The notes: a model not told the origin generated them from the letters alone. DNA of 64,000 nucleotides from Paralichthys olivaceus (GCF_024713975.1 NC_091114.1:5490001-5554000), one strand, 5' to 3'. Positions 1-12,623 are shown, counted from the first letter of the stretch. Made by a program: numbers and translations.

Positions 1-212
1 AGCAGCAGATGAATGAGGGGAAAGGTATTGTAGAGGAAGTTAGAGGGAACAACAACAGAGGAATTCAAACTGAAAAATGTCATGTGGTGTATTGCAGCTC
101 ATGACTGTGATTGTTGCTTTGTCTGTGTCTTGTTTTTAATTTCTTTTTTCATGAACCTGCTTGTCTGGTTACGCTGCCTCGGGTTCCTCGTGATCCGCCT
201 CTCTATCTGCAG

Positions 213-1020
213 CAAAGTACATGAGCACTGTCACCGAATTTGGATGTATTCCTGTCAGCACCCTGTTTCACACCAGAAGAAATGGATGGATGGTGACCAG
301 GTCAGTGCCAGATTAATGAACTATTCAGAAATACTATTTTCCACCAGACAGGTAATATGGCTTTTTTTGAATGTATGTAACTACTTTTAAAATGTCTGCT
401 ATGAGAAACACATACAACAACATAAGAAACAATTTGTGTTGTTTTAATATGCTGGACTAAAACTGCATAACCTCTGAGAGAGAGTAGTTTCCTTCTTCTC
501 ACCAATCTCTTTGCAATTATCTGCTTGTTAAGTGTGACATTGCAGGTGACGTAATATCCAGATCCAGGTTCAAACCTTCAGGTCACAAGCAAACAACAAC
601 AGCATCAGTTTCAGTAAAAATAAGGACTACGTTTAGTTTCAAGGTTTTTTTTCCAGCCGAGCAGGAGCACACCCGACTTGACATCATAATCCACTTAATT
701 TCTGTCTTCACAGTTGGCATACACCGGAAAAAGACAAACTTTGTTGTGTCATTCCATTTCATTCCTATTTATGAATACCATATTCAGTTCCTGTCACACT
801 CAACAAGCAAAACTCTTCAGTATTGCAAGAGCTTATGGGACTTCTTGAGAGTTAGCCTGGTCTCACCATGTTTTCTACTTTGTGTTTCACCCACAGCTTT
901 TTTAACAACATTGTCGGAATAGCTGACCCTCTGCAGCTCATCCCTCCACCTTTCTGCAAGGACGCGCAGCTGGAGGAAGAGGACGGACAGGGCCCAGCGA
1001 CCTTCTTTAGCGTGTTTTAA
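213..1020 (+). CDS. 3' end of an unidentified protein-coding gene (two terminal exons, partial)
   Basis: Two exons are proposed. Exon 213-300 follows a ctgcag acceptor and ends at a strong CAG/GTCAGT donor. Exon 897-1020 follows a cacccacag acceptor and ends in a TAA stop at 1018-1020. The first exon starts two bases into a codon and ends in phase 2, and the second supplies exactly one base, so they join in frame. The joined peptide includes TEFGCIPVSTLFHTRRNGWM, then SFFNNIVGIADPLQLIPPPF, and ends in an acidic stretch and FFSVF. I do not recognise the family. A polyadenylation signal follows at 1245. The gene is convergent with CSKMT. Upstream exons lie outside the window. The splice signals, phase match and polyA signal support a real gene end, but a chance open frame cannot be excluded. 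Confidence 0.4.
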
Positions 1021-1244
1021 AACACAAGGCTATACTTTAAAATGTATTGTGCATTGTGACTGTACACAACTCTGTGGTTTAAATTGATGCCATTTTTCAA
1101 TCAGCTTTAAATAGTAAGTTTGTTGTGGGTTTAATATTCTTTAATATTTGTATAAACAACAGATTAAGTATCCTTTGTGACAGAAGTCATTTACTTCAAA
1201 TACATATGAAGTGAGAAACGATATGTACAATATCATTTCACTCA

Positions 1245-1250
1245 AATAAA
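1245..1250 (+). terminator. Polyadenylation signal AATAAA for the unidentified plus-strand gene
   Basis: A canonical AATAAA lies 225 bases after the proposed TAA stop at 1018-1020 in AT-rich sequence. It would give a short 3'UTR and supports the reading of 897-1020 as a terminal exon. Confidence 0.4.
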
Positions 1251-1768
1251 ATATACAATTACAAGCTTTCTTTGGACAGATAATTAAACCTATTTGAGAT
1301 TTTTTTTTCATTTTGTTTCCTTACCATAAATAAGTTATTTATTACAAATTCTTGGTGGGAGCAATCACGAAAATGATTTAACCAATGTTGAAATATGTAG
1401 TAATGATACTGATTTATAATAATAATTGAACAATAGTCTAATATTTTTCCTGGATAAAACTTCTGAAAAGTAGGCAGTTACATTGATTCTCTCAACCTAC
1501 GTGACAATAAAGTGGTTTGTGTGCATGCCTGAGTCTTTTTGACTACTTTCATTATGAGCACACCAAGATCACTTATTTGCATCCTGAAAGTGATGGTCTA
1601 CTGGCCACTAGATGGCAGCAGATACCAGGTAAAAACAGGGACAACAAAAAACCGTATTGCTGAATTGAGACCATGGTTGAGACATATAGATTGTGAATTA
1701 GTTGGCATAATCGAGTCAGGACTAAAGAAATGTTCTCTTAACAATGATTTATTCATTCAGGTAGTAAG
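1251..1768. other. Intergenic gap between convergent genes
   Basis: AT-rich sequence between the polyA signal of the plus-strand gene and the stop codon of CSKMT, and it must contain the CSKMT 3'UTR. The only discrete signal I see is the CTCF-like motif at 1604-1619. The open frame at 1539-1805 on the plus strand has no family resemblance. Confidence 0.5.
1604..1619 (+). promoter_or_regulatory. CTCF-like motif between convergent genes
   Basis: The sequence CCACTAGATGGCAGC closely fits the CTCF core consensus (CCASYAGRKGGCR). It sits between the 3' ends of two convergent genes. Occupancy cannot be judged from sequence. Confidence 0.45.
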
Positions 1769-4039
1769 TTACTGCTGTTTAATACAGCGAGGAGTCACTT
1801 GGTAGCAGAAATAATACATTCCCCTTAATTCTCCAACCTCCTGCACACCAACATCTGCTGCCATAATCCCCGGCTCCTGGGCCTCAGTCTCCAGCCACAG
1901 CAGCCTGGCATCAGGGTCCTCATCAGAGAACTGCAGCAGAGATCCCGAGCTCCGCAACACCTTCAAACATTGCCTCAGCACCAGGCCGGCCTTCCCCTTC
2001 CCTTCCTTAGACCTCAACAAGGCGTCTATGGTGCCCTTGTCGATGATCAGGTCCAAGCTGCTAGAACCAAAGTGCTTGTGAAGATGTGTGCAGTCCAGCT
2101 CCACAAACTCAAGCTGAGAAGAAACACTGTGAGGTTGAAATGCTTTCGCTTGAACGTGCTCCTTCATGAGTCGTACAGCTACGGGGGATATGTCAGCACA
2201 GGTGACCTGTACCGGCACAGGAGAGTGTCTGTAAATACAAGGCCCGAGAGCTGAAGTGCCACAGCCCACATCCAGTACATGGAGCGGAGCATCTGGATCA
2301 CACTTGTGCTGCAAGAGGGGCATAATGAAGTCCCGCACGGATTCAAAGCCAAAGAACCACTCAAAGTTTTTGAAGGTGGGTGTCCGACTGTTGTTCTCAG
2401 TGTAGAAACGGTCCCAGGTTGCTTTCTTATCCATGTTTTCCATCAGTTCAGCTACACATAAAAAGAATGAATTTATTATATTCAGTGGACACAGGCAGGG
2501 AAACACAGACAAACATGTCTGTAAGGTTCTGACATGCTGAGGAGCTTATGTTGACAGACCCCTCATTTTAAAATGGCTAAACGGTGCATGTGTGTGAGAG
2601 ACACAACCAAGGGGCAGGAGAGGATGAGGGACGTCTCTCGATGGCAGACCATGTGGAGGTTAAGAGGTTGAGCATTGGCCCTGAGAGTTCCAAGACTGAC
2701 ACTAGGTGGCGTTATGAACCATTGTTAACACATAAATGTTTAGTTTTTTATTGATTAGGTGATAAATGTGATATTAAAACCAGTATTTATAGAATGTATG
2801 GGTATAGAAAGTGTGTGTCTCTTAATGCTTAAACATAGTGGTGACTTTTATAGATATAATGATATCATTAATGACAGCAAGCCCAGTTTCTACTTGTAGT
2901 AGTAATAAAAATGCTGAGAATAATATAGGGCAGTGTCAGACATTGATACCTGTTCTTGGGTTCTTCAGGCAAATTACTGAATTATGCAATAACTTAATTT
3001 TCATTTTAAGTTAGTGTAATTATTCAGACACAAAAGGCATCAGAATTTCAAAACTTCCCTTTTAAAAAAACTTTAAACTTTTCAGGAAAAATATCCAAAT
3101 AAAACTTGAGTGAGAGTGTGTGCCGCTAAACTTGCACAAAAACACAATTCACATGAAGTACAATGTGTTAAAATCTACTTTAAGCTTTCTTTTCAACTGC
3201 ATCATGTCACAGCTAAACCACTATAGGTGCTAGCTAGCTCTGACTGCTAACCCAGTGTAGCCGCTGCTAAGTGTCACAGATAAACCACTATAGGTGCTAG
3301 CTAGCTCTGACTGCTAACCCAGTGTAGCTGCTGCTAAGTGTCACAGCTAAACCACTATAGGTGCTAGCTAGCTCTGACTGCTAACCCAGTGTAGCCGCTG
3401 CTAAGTGTCACAGATAAACCACTATAGGTGCTAGCTAGCTCTGACTGCTAACCCAGTGTAGCTGCTGCTAAGTGTCACAGCTAAACCACTATAGGTGCTA
3501 GCTAGCTCTGACTGCTAACCCAGTGTAGCTGCTGCTAAGTGTCACAGCTAAACCACTATAGGTGCTAGCTAGCTCTGACTGCTAACCCAGTGTAGCTGCT
3601 GCTAAGTGTCACAGCTAAACCACTATAGGTGCTAGCTAGCTCTGACAGCTAACCCAGTGTAGCTGTTGCTGTCACAGCTAACTCAGTGTAGCTGTTGCCA
3701 AGTGTCACAGCCATAGACTGTATAGGTCACAGCTAAACCCAGTGTAGCAGCTGCTAAGTGTCACCCTTAACCCAGTTTAGCTGTTGCTAACTGTCACAGC
3801 CATAGACTGTGTAAGTCACAGCTAACAGCTAGTGTAGCTGCTGCTAAGTGTCACAGCTAACTCGGTCGAGCGGCTAGCCTAGCTTCGTTAGCTGCTATGA
3901 TACAGCCATTACTAACATGTGAAGCTAACTCGTGTAGCGCAGTGACTCCAGGTGTAAACGTACCTGTGAGAGAAGAGTGATGCCGCACACAGGCTGCAGC
4001 AGCTCTCCCTCTGCTCAACAATGTCAAAGATTTCAACAT
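1769..4039 (-). CDS. cskmt: Citrate synthase-lysine N-methyltransferase, mitochondrial (CSKMT/METTL12)
   Basis: Two coding exons on the minus strand, 3964-4039 and 1769-2451, join in phase 1 to give 252 residues. Exon 1 encodes an Arg-rich, Ser/Ala-rich amphipathic start (MLKSLTLLSRGRAAAACVRH) typical of a mitochondrial presequence. Exon 2 holds a seven-beta-strand SAM-dependent methyltransferase fold: motif I VLDVGCGTSALG (residues about 84-95), an acidic LDCTH around the adenine site, then LIIDKGTIDALL and the signature LLQFSDEDPDARL. These match human METTL12, which trimethylates a lysine of citrate synthase in the matrix. The start is the first ATG before the presequence and sits just downstream of an NRF1-like site. 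The single intron of about 1.5 kb contains a 67-bp minisatellite. The family call is firm; the citrate synthase substrate is taken from the human protein. Confidence 0.93.
2699..2713 (+). promoter_or_regulatory. CTCF-like motif in CSKMT intron 1
   Basis: ACACTAGGTGGCGTT matches the CTCF core (CACTAGGTGGCG) almost perfectly. It lies in the CSKMT intron about 1.1 kb from the similar site at 1604, in the same orientation. Confidence 0.45.
3206..3868. repeat. 67-bp minisatellite array in CSKMT intron 1
   Basis: Seven near-identical 67-bp units begin with gtcacag at 3206, 3273, 3340, 3407, 3474, 3541 and 3608. Each contains accactataggtgctagct followed by ctctgactgctaacccagtg and a tag(c/t)(t/c)gctgctaagt end. 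After about 3670 the array decays into shorter units that keep the 'gtcacagctaa' and 'gtgtagctgctgc' words up to about 3868, close to the CSKMT exon 1 donor. Units 1-2 and 3-4 form a higher-order dimer because the same two variant positions alternate. Confidence 0.95.
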
Positions 4040-4202
4040 TTCTCCTTCTCCGGCTTGTGTCTTTGAGTTTGTCCAGCGGAAGAGTTCTCACTCTGCCCCC
4101 GCGACTAAATTCGACTGTTGTAGTCCACTAAATTGTTAAAGACAGCGTCTCCTGCTGTTGTAAGCCGACGATCTTTGATTAGGTCAAGCTGAGCGGCGGT
4201 GA

Positions 4203-4215
4203 CGCGCCTGCGCAT
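4203..4215. promoter_or_regulatory. NRF1-like site in the CSKMT promoter
   Basis: CGCGCCTGCGCA is one base from the palindromic NRF1 consensus (YGCGCAYGCGCR). It lies about 165 bases upstream of the CSKMT start codon in a local GC-rich patch. NRF1 commonly drives nuclear genes for mitochondrial proteins, which fits CSKMT. The transcription start is not known. Confidence 0.45.
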
Positions 4216-5016
4216 GTGTGTGAGCAGATGTAAACAACAACACAGCTGATCCGCTGAACTTGCTTCAGTCAATGGTCACAGTCAAAATCAAACAACGTAT
4301 TATTGCTGTGCAGTGTTAATAACATTTAAAGCTTTAAGACATCCAAGTGTTTAATATACAGCAGCTTCACCGTGCATGATTTCAAAATCAACTATTATTT
4401 GCAGTTGGAAGCGCACAGAAAAATGATAAAATGAATCGACGGTGCAGTTTTGGTACTCGCTTGTCATTACACAAGAAAAAGTACCTACAAGTCGCTGGTT
4501 TCAGCCTCTCAGAGGTGAATATATTCTGTTCTTCTCCACTTTCAGTGAACTGGACATCTTTGGATATCCTTTCATTATCAATGCCTCTAAAGGTTGCGGG
4601 GGGAGCCAATCACAGCTGAGGTTGTGCAAGAGGAGGGGTACAGTATAGGTCACCAGCAGACAATCAATTATATGAAGATGTGACTGATGTTTCGGAGGAA
4701 TTGCACTTGTCTCAATGAATGAACCAGGAACTGATCACTCTGCAACCCCACATTCAACGACACAACGAAATAAGATGTAAATCCCTTTAATAAAACTCAA
4801 TGAAACGCAGTGTAACAAAGGAAAAGAATCCAACATAAAGCAAGTAGATAACATTTACAACCACAAAAAAAACCTGTACAACTCTAAATGCCTGGAGTCA
4901 CTTCTATTTTTTTCCAAGGATTCTTTTTTTTTTTTTCATTAACCATTTTGTGATGACTGAGGGAGAAAACTTGGGAGCTTGGGGCGAACAGGGTAAGGGA
5001 GGCATGTAATGTGATT
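4216..5016. other. Gap between the CSKMT promoter and the OTUB1 3' end
   Basis: No supported gene. Short open frames exist on both strands at 4388-4648, but they overlap one another and resemble no family I know. The interval also contains homopolymer A and T runs at about 4864-4944. Confidence 0.5.
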
Positions 5017-5022
5017 TTTATT
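5017..5022 (-). terminator. Probable OTUB1 polyadenylation signal
   Basis: The minus strand reads AATAAA here, 165 bases beyond the OTUB1 stop codon. OTUB1 may use other downstream signals, so the true 3' end is uncertain. Confidence 0.4.
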
Positions 5023-5186
5023 GAAATTTTTTTTCAAATACATGAGTGTAATGTCATACACAGATGTATGCTTCATCAATGTGGCTGTTGAAGTTTTTTT
5101 AGTTTTTTTTTTTTATAATTTGTGTTTTCGACCCGCTGCAGTAGCATACAGCAGGAGGAGGATGAGGTGGGCTGAGGCCAGGATTG

Positions 5187-8100
5187 TTATTTGTACAAGA
5201 TGTCATAATGGCCGGGTCTGTAGAGGAGGAAGATGCGTGGGTCGCCGCCTTCGGGGAAGACGTGATGATTGACTGTTCCACCTTCTCCTCTATCCATGTA
5301 CTCCACCAGGATGGCTACGTTCAGGGCCTGGGCTAAGGCGATGATGTGAATGTGGTCACTTTCTTTAGACATTGGCTCTACCTCCTTCGAAAAGACAAAA
5401 AAAGGAAACGTGGGTTGGATTTCACTGTAAAATAAGTAGTTATTGAAACAGACATTGAACATTATGGTCATAAATTAGTCAATATAAGTCAATATGTCCA
5501 GCTGGGTCAACTTTCCAAGAGATAAACAAAGTGAAAATAAATTAAAAAATCTCACCTGCTGACAGAACTCCTTCACAGAGCGTCCTCCCTCTATGAAATG
5601 CTGGAAGAAGCCATGCTCTCGCTGCAGGTAGCCTGAGGTGAGCAGCCGCAGGTACACGACCACATAGTCTGACACATTCTGGTCGTTGAAGGAGCTCAGC
5701 AGCTCCTGCAGGCTTGGCTGTTTCTCACACAGTTCAATCAGGTCCATAAACTTGGGAGGAAAGATATAATACATATTTATATATATTATCAGACTGCTAT
5801 GTACGAATACATTTTTCAGTTTTACCAAACAACTGGTCCAAAACTATTGTGTCTGTCTGCTCTTGCTGACTTAAAATTTCTCATAAAATAGGTTTTAACA
5901 CTACAAATTCAAACAGCATCAAGCACTATTTCTAAAAGGATGCAAGTCAAACTGTTCTTACATTACAACTAAATACAACTAAGCTATTTTAAAGCAGCAT
6001 TACAAGCCTTATCACACACACACAAATATACAACATACTTTATGTGCAGGACAATTAGAAACATGCTTTTTCTTGTGCAGGATACTCACAGTGTTGTGGA
6101 AGTCTTCAATGGTGAACTCAGTGAAACCTTCATTGACCAGATCCAGTTTACTTTTTGATGCAACTGCTTTGAACCTAATGAGACAAAAACAATATAAGAT
6201 AATATTGTTATCCTATAACTTGAGACCTTCTCACAGGGTCTCCAGAATATCATTTTCATTCATTGTGCTGGTGTTGTGGATTAATGATCCTGTTAATCAG
6301 TGCCAGTTATAACTAGTGACTCACTTCATATCAGTAACTGTGTGTAACACACTGTGTGGCATCCTTTCTGTTGGTCATTGGTGAAATGTTCTAAGGAAAG
6401 TGTTCAATCTCTATTTGGCCAAATAAAACGTCTTGCCATGGTGATACAGAAAAAAATTATATTACAAGAAACACAAAATATTTAAAGTTACCACTTCACT
6501 ACCAGAAAACATAATAAGGTTTTCCAGTTCTGCTCCAGAAAGAAAGTGATTACAGACGGATGGATATACTTAAATAAATTCACTCTGGCGCTGTGAAATC
6601 CAAGAGGGACTGATATCCAGTCCGGACCATAGTGAGAAGACAAAACTGTGCTAAAGACTGAATTTAATAGTTCAAGATAGGACTTCTACAGCTAAACCCT
6701 GACCACCCTCATACTCACTTCTGAAGTTCTTTGCTGTCATCTAGCAGGGACTCGAGATGTGCGAAACCAAAGGCTCTGTAGAAACAGTTCCCATCAGGTC
6801 GCGTCTTACGAATGTACGAGTATTTTTTGTATAGGTCCTGCAGAAAACAAAAGGAATTATACCATATTTTTAACCGAAATCTCCTGAATTTGAGAATGTA
6901 AATATGTGATCGTTTTGGAGAAAATGGTGCCCTGGTCTCGGCAGGAAACGTATCATGATATGGGTGCAGTAACCTGAGAGCAGGTGCTGTGGTTTGACTG
7001 ACCTTGATCTTGAGCTGATAAATTGTGTCATCCTCAGCATACTCCCTCTGCAGCACAGACAGCTCCTGTCTGTCCGACACTAAAGGGTTACTGTTGGCTA
7101 TCTAGAAAACCACACACAGAAAATGTACATTGATAAAAGCACTGACAACACTAATGCGTGAGCCTGTCATGATCAGCTGTGGGGTGTTGATAGTCTTGAC
7201 AAGGGTTATGATTTTGTCCAACAAAAATAGTCAAGGTTGAGGTTGCTAGCTTGTTAATTAAATAAAGGCAAATCATAAGGGAAATAAATCAAAAAGCATC
7301 TAATGGTGTGATGGAACCTGCATACAAATGGTTCAACTGTTCCCACACATCAGTTTTAAAGATTTGTACCTGTATTAAAAATGAGCGGAATGTAATACCG
7401 TGTTCATCCTATTTCTTTGAAGAAAGGAAATGACAAGCCCTCCATTTATAATACCTTTATAATACCAAAAGGAACTTCTCACCTCCTGCTGAATTCTGTC
7501 CTGTTGAGCAATTATGGCCTCGTCATATGCGAGGCAGTTCACTCCTGTAAGATGAAGAAGGTGACAAATCAGGCTTCAGGGTTAAATACTCAAAAAGGAC
7601 ACTGATAGGCGGATTTGACTGCAGAGTTTGTATAGCACTGAACTCCGCAGTTCCTCCGGAGGCGGTGCACTTCTGAAGCAAATGTGCGAGTGAGATGCTC
7701 TGCAGTTTCTGCAGACTTTCTCCGCCTTCCGTCCTGGTATAAAGTCAGTAGAAATTCAGGAAAATTTTATGTGAGAACACAGCAGGGGATCCCACGCTGG
7801 ATTCACAGAGAGGGGGGTTGATGATGCTTCTAACATGTGACACAAGCAAAAGTATATATAAATATATATCTCCCGGTGAAAAAGTGGTGCCATACACATC
7901 AAAGACACTGACAAAGATGTCAAGAGAGTTTGCGGTGATAAGAGCTGACATTGGTGTCTCTGCAGCAGAGTTAAATCGTTACTTCCTGCCTCTGCTTGCT
8001 GCACATGGCTGCTCAATGTCTTGTCTGAATTATGTGGACAGTTTGTTGCTGTTGTGAACGCATCTGTGCAGAGAACAATAGTTAAATGCGGGTAAACTTC

Positions 8101-9785
8101 CTATCCGTATCTGACGTGCAGGTCATGTCTGAAAATGGCTTAATGAGGCCTGTGCTAATTGGGCATATCAGAATAGAAAAACTGGACAGGTCAGAACTTT
8201 CATCTGTAAAACCTTAAACACACAGTTGCAATGTTAGAGGAATGTGAATGAGTAGAAACATTGCTATGCAAATAGCTAAGGGAATTGCATTGTGATACAA
8301 TATGCAATACATGGTCTGCGATAACGATAATAACACAATTCTGTGGTAATCAATATACTGCAAGACAATCATATAACTTTACATCATGATATCTGCCTTA
8401 CTTGAAGAATAGCACAGATTCCCTTAAGAATTGTATTGAGTATTGATACAAACTGAGAAGAAACAATTTACAATAAATTGCACAGACCTATGGATATCAG
8501 TCCATGATTCCCTGGGTAATTGCTGCCTGATCTGGATCTACAACAAAATTTAATGCTTCACCCCTCCGCAAAATATCATGGAAATCGGTTTAGGAACTCT
8601 TCTCACTAAAGAACAAACAGACTAATTCATAACAAACGTATATATTGGGGCCACTTGACGGATAGGATTAAATTAGGGTTGAAAATGTGCACAAAAAACG
8701 AACCTGTTTTGCTACCAGGGATCGATTTTAGCCAAGCTAGCTACAATCACACACCATAGTATCTATACAGTGAGTGAATGCAACCAAAAATGAAAACATG
8801 ACCATCTCATACTACGATCTATCTGCAATGTGTTATTTCTGGAATTATTCTTCAGCGCTAGTTTCTGGAGGACAGCATGAAAAGCTGCCATGTGTACTCG
8901 ACATGCACACGTACATCTGCCTGCATTGCTCCTGTTATATAAACAAGGTGGAGGAACAACCTGTACAGAAACTGCTTCCCCCAGGAAGTTAGCCCTTTCT
9001 TACTTGATTAACATAAACACATCAAACCTCGTGTACTGATCCTTTCCTGTGTATTTATTTCTCTTTCAGACATTAAGAGGCGACGTGTGAGAGCTTTTTG
9101 AAGCTGGTGAAGCCACTGCACTCAGGCAGATAAAAATAGAATCAGAGGGGTATTCTTGCTCTTTATTTTTTTTAAATCTAAAGAAATAAAGACAACAATA
9201 AAGTGTTCACGATGGTAGCTACACGTCCGCATTACACCACAAGACGCATTTAGTCCAGAGTCCGTGGTTAACGAGGAAACAAGTTAATCCATAACACCGG
9301 CTAACGTCACTCAGCTAAACTTGGCTAGCTGCGACCAGAGCGAAAACAAAACAAATTGCAGTCACGGCGAGTAGCGTCGTTTTAGCAGCTAATTTTGTGC
9401 CGTCCCGCCTTTGACGGTATTCCTACACTTTTAATATCGCCTGGGGTGAAACACTCCGGGACTGTCATCAACAACTGCCTCGTCAGAAACGAAACAAATG
9501 GCTTTTCTTCCTTTGTGTAGCGACGGTAGCTAACTAGCGTTAGCCAACAAGCCCTGGCCGTGTATGTCCCCATCACCACCGCTGTTATGTTAGCCGCCGC
9601 CGCCACCACCACCACCACCCGCTGTCACCCCAGACACCGACCCCAACACGGAGCGGACACTCGTGCGGACAAGGCCGCACCAGCACCACGGGTTACCAAC
9701 CTGTTTTCTCGGTATATTTTCCGCTGTAACGGTTCCCCTCACCCTCCATCTCTCCCTGTGGTGATTCCTGCTGCTCCTCCGCCAT
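5187..9785 (-). CDS. otub1: Ubiquitin thioesterase OTUB1 (OTU-domain deubiquitinase)
   Basis: Seven minus-strand coding exons: 9743-9785, 7483-7544, 7003-7101, 6719-6837, 6090-6174, 5556-5750 and 5187-5384. They total 801 bases, or 266 residues; human OTUB1 has 271. The product is the Lys48-specific deubiquitinase that also blocks E2 enzymes such as UBC13 without catalysis. Visible landmarks are the acidic N-terminus (MAEEQQESPQGEMEG), the strongly conserved VNCLAYDEAI, and the catalytic Asp83-Cys86 in TRPDGNCFYRAFGF. The C-terminal EYMDRGEGGT leads to the catalytic His260 in RPGHYDILYK. All catalytic residues are present. The shorter N-terminus is the only clear difference from the human protein. 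The start codon overlaps a YY1-type motif inside a CpG-rich promoter. Fish often keep two OTUB1 copies, and I cannot say which this is. Confidence 0.96.
8521..8640 (+). repeat. Interspersed teleost repeat fragment in OTUB1 intron 1
   Basis: The words gatctggatctacaac, caaaatttaatg, catggaaatcggtt and aacaaacagac occur in the order seen in a very common fish repeat tail (probably the 3' end of a non-LTR element). Classification is from memory of the pattern, not a search. Confidence 0.45.
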
Positions 9786-9850
9786 CTTAGCTTTCGACTT
9801 CTGCTTCCTCCTCCTGCGTGACCTCATCCGTTACACACTTCCGGGCGGTG
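9540..9850 (-). promoter_or_regulatory. CpG-rich OTUB1 promoter and first exon
   Basis: A sharp rise in CpG density surrounds the OTUB1 start codon, including a CCG/CCACCA-rich tract at about 9594-9620. The start codon itself sits in AAGATGGCGGAGG, the YY1 initiator motif. No TATA box is evident. This is the usual structure of a housekeeping promoter. Confidence 0.6.
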
Positions 9851-11305
9851 GCTACCAAAACAAAGATTAAAAATGTTTTTTTTATTTTATTTATTGAATT
9901 ATTTATTTATGTGACTCTTAAATAAATCAACAGTCGTATTTCAAGTAACCAAGATGCCCCCATTTTTATTTTTAATTTATTGTATTATTAAGTATTCATG
10001 TAGCTCCTCCGTTTAAAAGGAATATGTCCATGTTGAAGGGCTGCAAACTATTTTCACCTTCACTTAAATGTCAGGGTTCAACAAACAGTCAAAACATAAA
10101 GAGATTTATTTTAAAACTTCTATAGAATGAAGAAAATCATTAAATTCTTGAAGTTTGTAGAAAATTGGATTAGAAATTACAAAGGATTCAGACTTGAATT
10201 ATATCAGTGTTGTATAATGTATTTATCCAACCTGGTGAATTTGATGTGTTAAATTATTAAAGTTAGTGATATAGATAATGGTTAAACTGTCACTTACTGT
10301 TCGAAACATCCAAATTGCCCCCTTGACTAAGGGCCACAGCTTGATTCCCAACCAGGCAGAAAAAAAAACCTAAGGTAGAAAATATTTCAGGGACCCTCCT
10401 CATATATGTCCCTTGGAATTATTTGATATTGCATATTTTATTGGAAAGATATTAGAAAAAATATTTTCACCATGTTAACACACAATACACATCATTGCAC
10501 TGCACAAATGTCCTCACCCGAGACTGTAAAACTTCAACTTTCTGTAGGCTGCAGTTATACTGTGCACACGTCAGATTTATCATTCATATTGACAATACCT
10601 TTTTTTCTAGTGTTTATAGTATTTTTATACTGTACTATATTTTTATATTTATGCTGGTTTAAAAGGTGAAGTTGAGAACAAATGTTGTAAAACATTATGT
10701 ACATTAGGATATAAAAATCATAAAGTTCACTAGAGTCTTGTGCATAATTTACCCATTATCTCATGTGTCATTTTGAGGCCCAGCTTCCAAATCTTTAATG
10801 TCTTTTATTTTGTAATTGATGCTTGCATACTGCTTATTCTTGAATTAATGTGTGTTTTGTAAAAGAATACCACAAGTCAGTGGGGGAGCAGCTTACCTGA
10901 TAAGGCAACATAGACTACATACCTATAGGGAGGAACAGGTGGTAGGTAGGGGCCGGCACTTAAAATGTGAGGGGCAAAAACGACATCTGATCTTTTAAAT
11001 TAACCCCTTAATTAAATTCTACTAGAATCTCAACGGACCTGAGCAAACCAAGAAAACTCAGTATAAAACCCACCATATTTAGCTGATCAAGAAAACAGGA
11101 TGTATTCCAAAGCCTATTTTGGCATTTAAGTTTTAGCATCCTTTTAGAAAGAACCAAGCACATTTATTTCAACCCATCAATAAAAGCTATAACTATACAA
11201 AACCCTCAAAATAACTGAAAAGTACAGCAGTTTTTTTTCTAAATCACAGAGGAATGCAGATTTAGTTTGTAGGCTTATCCAGGTCCCTGCACCTTCCAGC
11301 AGTAC

Positions 11306-11322
11306 ACATCAGGGGGCACTGT
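11306..11322 (+). promoter_or_regulatory. CTCF-like motif
   Basis: ACATCAGGGGGCACTG fits the common CTCF form (CAGGGGGCRCT). It lies between OTUB1 and the nectin gene. Confidence 0.35.
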
Positions 11323-12623
11323 CTACAACTAATACAGCTTACATTAAACTTAATACAATTCCTGTTGGGTGCTATTGCATGATAAGACACATTGCTTTTG
11401 CCACAAACTTGCCAGCATATTTTAAACCCAGCATTTGTAACAGATATGTTTTTCTTTTTGATATTTTCCACGGAAAAGGGTGTATTTAGAGACGACAGCA
11501 TAACACAACACTAACACATATTAAAATAATACTTCATATTTGCAACAAAAAAAAAAGAGCAAAAGTAAATTAACATATATCCTCCCTTTGGCACATTGCT
11601 TCCCGTTTTAGGGCTGTAACAGAACCCCACAATATTTAGAATTCAAACACACAAATATATTGTATATTTACATGTCAAAAAGAAGTCCACAGATAAACAA
11701 CACGTTTGGTTGTACAATATCAAAAATCTCTATCGAAAAACAGTTCATGTAAAATGCCTCTTGGAGAGATATCGTCCTGTCAACCTCCGGTAGACAGAAG
11801 AAATACAGTACATGACTGAATGACCACACAATATTTTTGCCTCTTTGGTCTTAGGTGAGTCCAGATTAGCATTTCCAGTAATACAGAGATGTAAAAAACT
11901 AATGAAATTAAAATGTATTATACAAATATTTCACAGGTTTTGCAGCTGTCATCCCCTTGCGTATATGTGCATCCATGAGGGTGCAAATACATAACATATA
12001 TTCAATTCATTGTGTCGGTATGTACATGTGTGAAATATATAGTGTTCCTGAATTTTTCCCAGCAACACAGCAGCAGGGTATTTTAATGATGCTTCTACTT
12101 TATGTGCTTGATTGGGGAACATGTAGATACTGTAAATTGAATGTATTATTATACTTATTTACTGTGTATTGTAAATGATTGTTCTCAAAATACAACTTCA
12201 TACCACACTGTAGCTTCAAAGATAGTTTGATGGTTCACTGACTTGGGATATGGATAATGATGTTTCTTTCATTTCAGTCCTCACCCTGAATGTATCTTTT
12301 TTTATCGGTCACTTTGGTGAGCGGGTACCATCACCTGTGAGAGGCGTGACACTGACTGATAGTCGCAACTTAAATGGTCAAAGTCAGGTCCAGAAGGGTT
12401 CAAGAGTAAAACCTGTATTTATTTCCAATATTCAGTGAGGACACTTAAAATATTAGTCATTTTAAATGTTTTGTGTATTTGTTAGAGCAGAAGCTCTTTT
12501 TGTTCAGGAAGCTGGGTATTATGGGTAATATCCATCTTTTAGTTGCGTTTCAGTTCAGTGCTGTCAGAGTTCGACTCAACATATTGAAAGGCTTGAGCCA
12601 AACAAAATGAGTTATCAAGTTTG

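Noticed and set aside
3206-3868. Possible CRISPR-like regular repeats
   Set aside because: Units are contiguous with no unique spacers, and the host is a vertebrate. It is a minisatellite.
4388-4648. Open frames on both strands in the CSKMT-OTUB1 gap
   Set aside because: The two strands overlap the same bases and neither shows a domain, signal peptide or conserved motif. Checked for a zinc-finger pattern without success.
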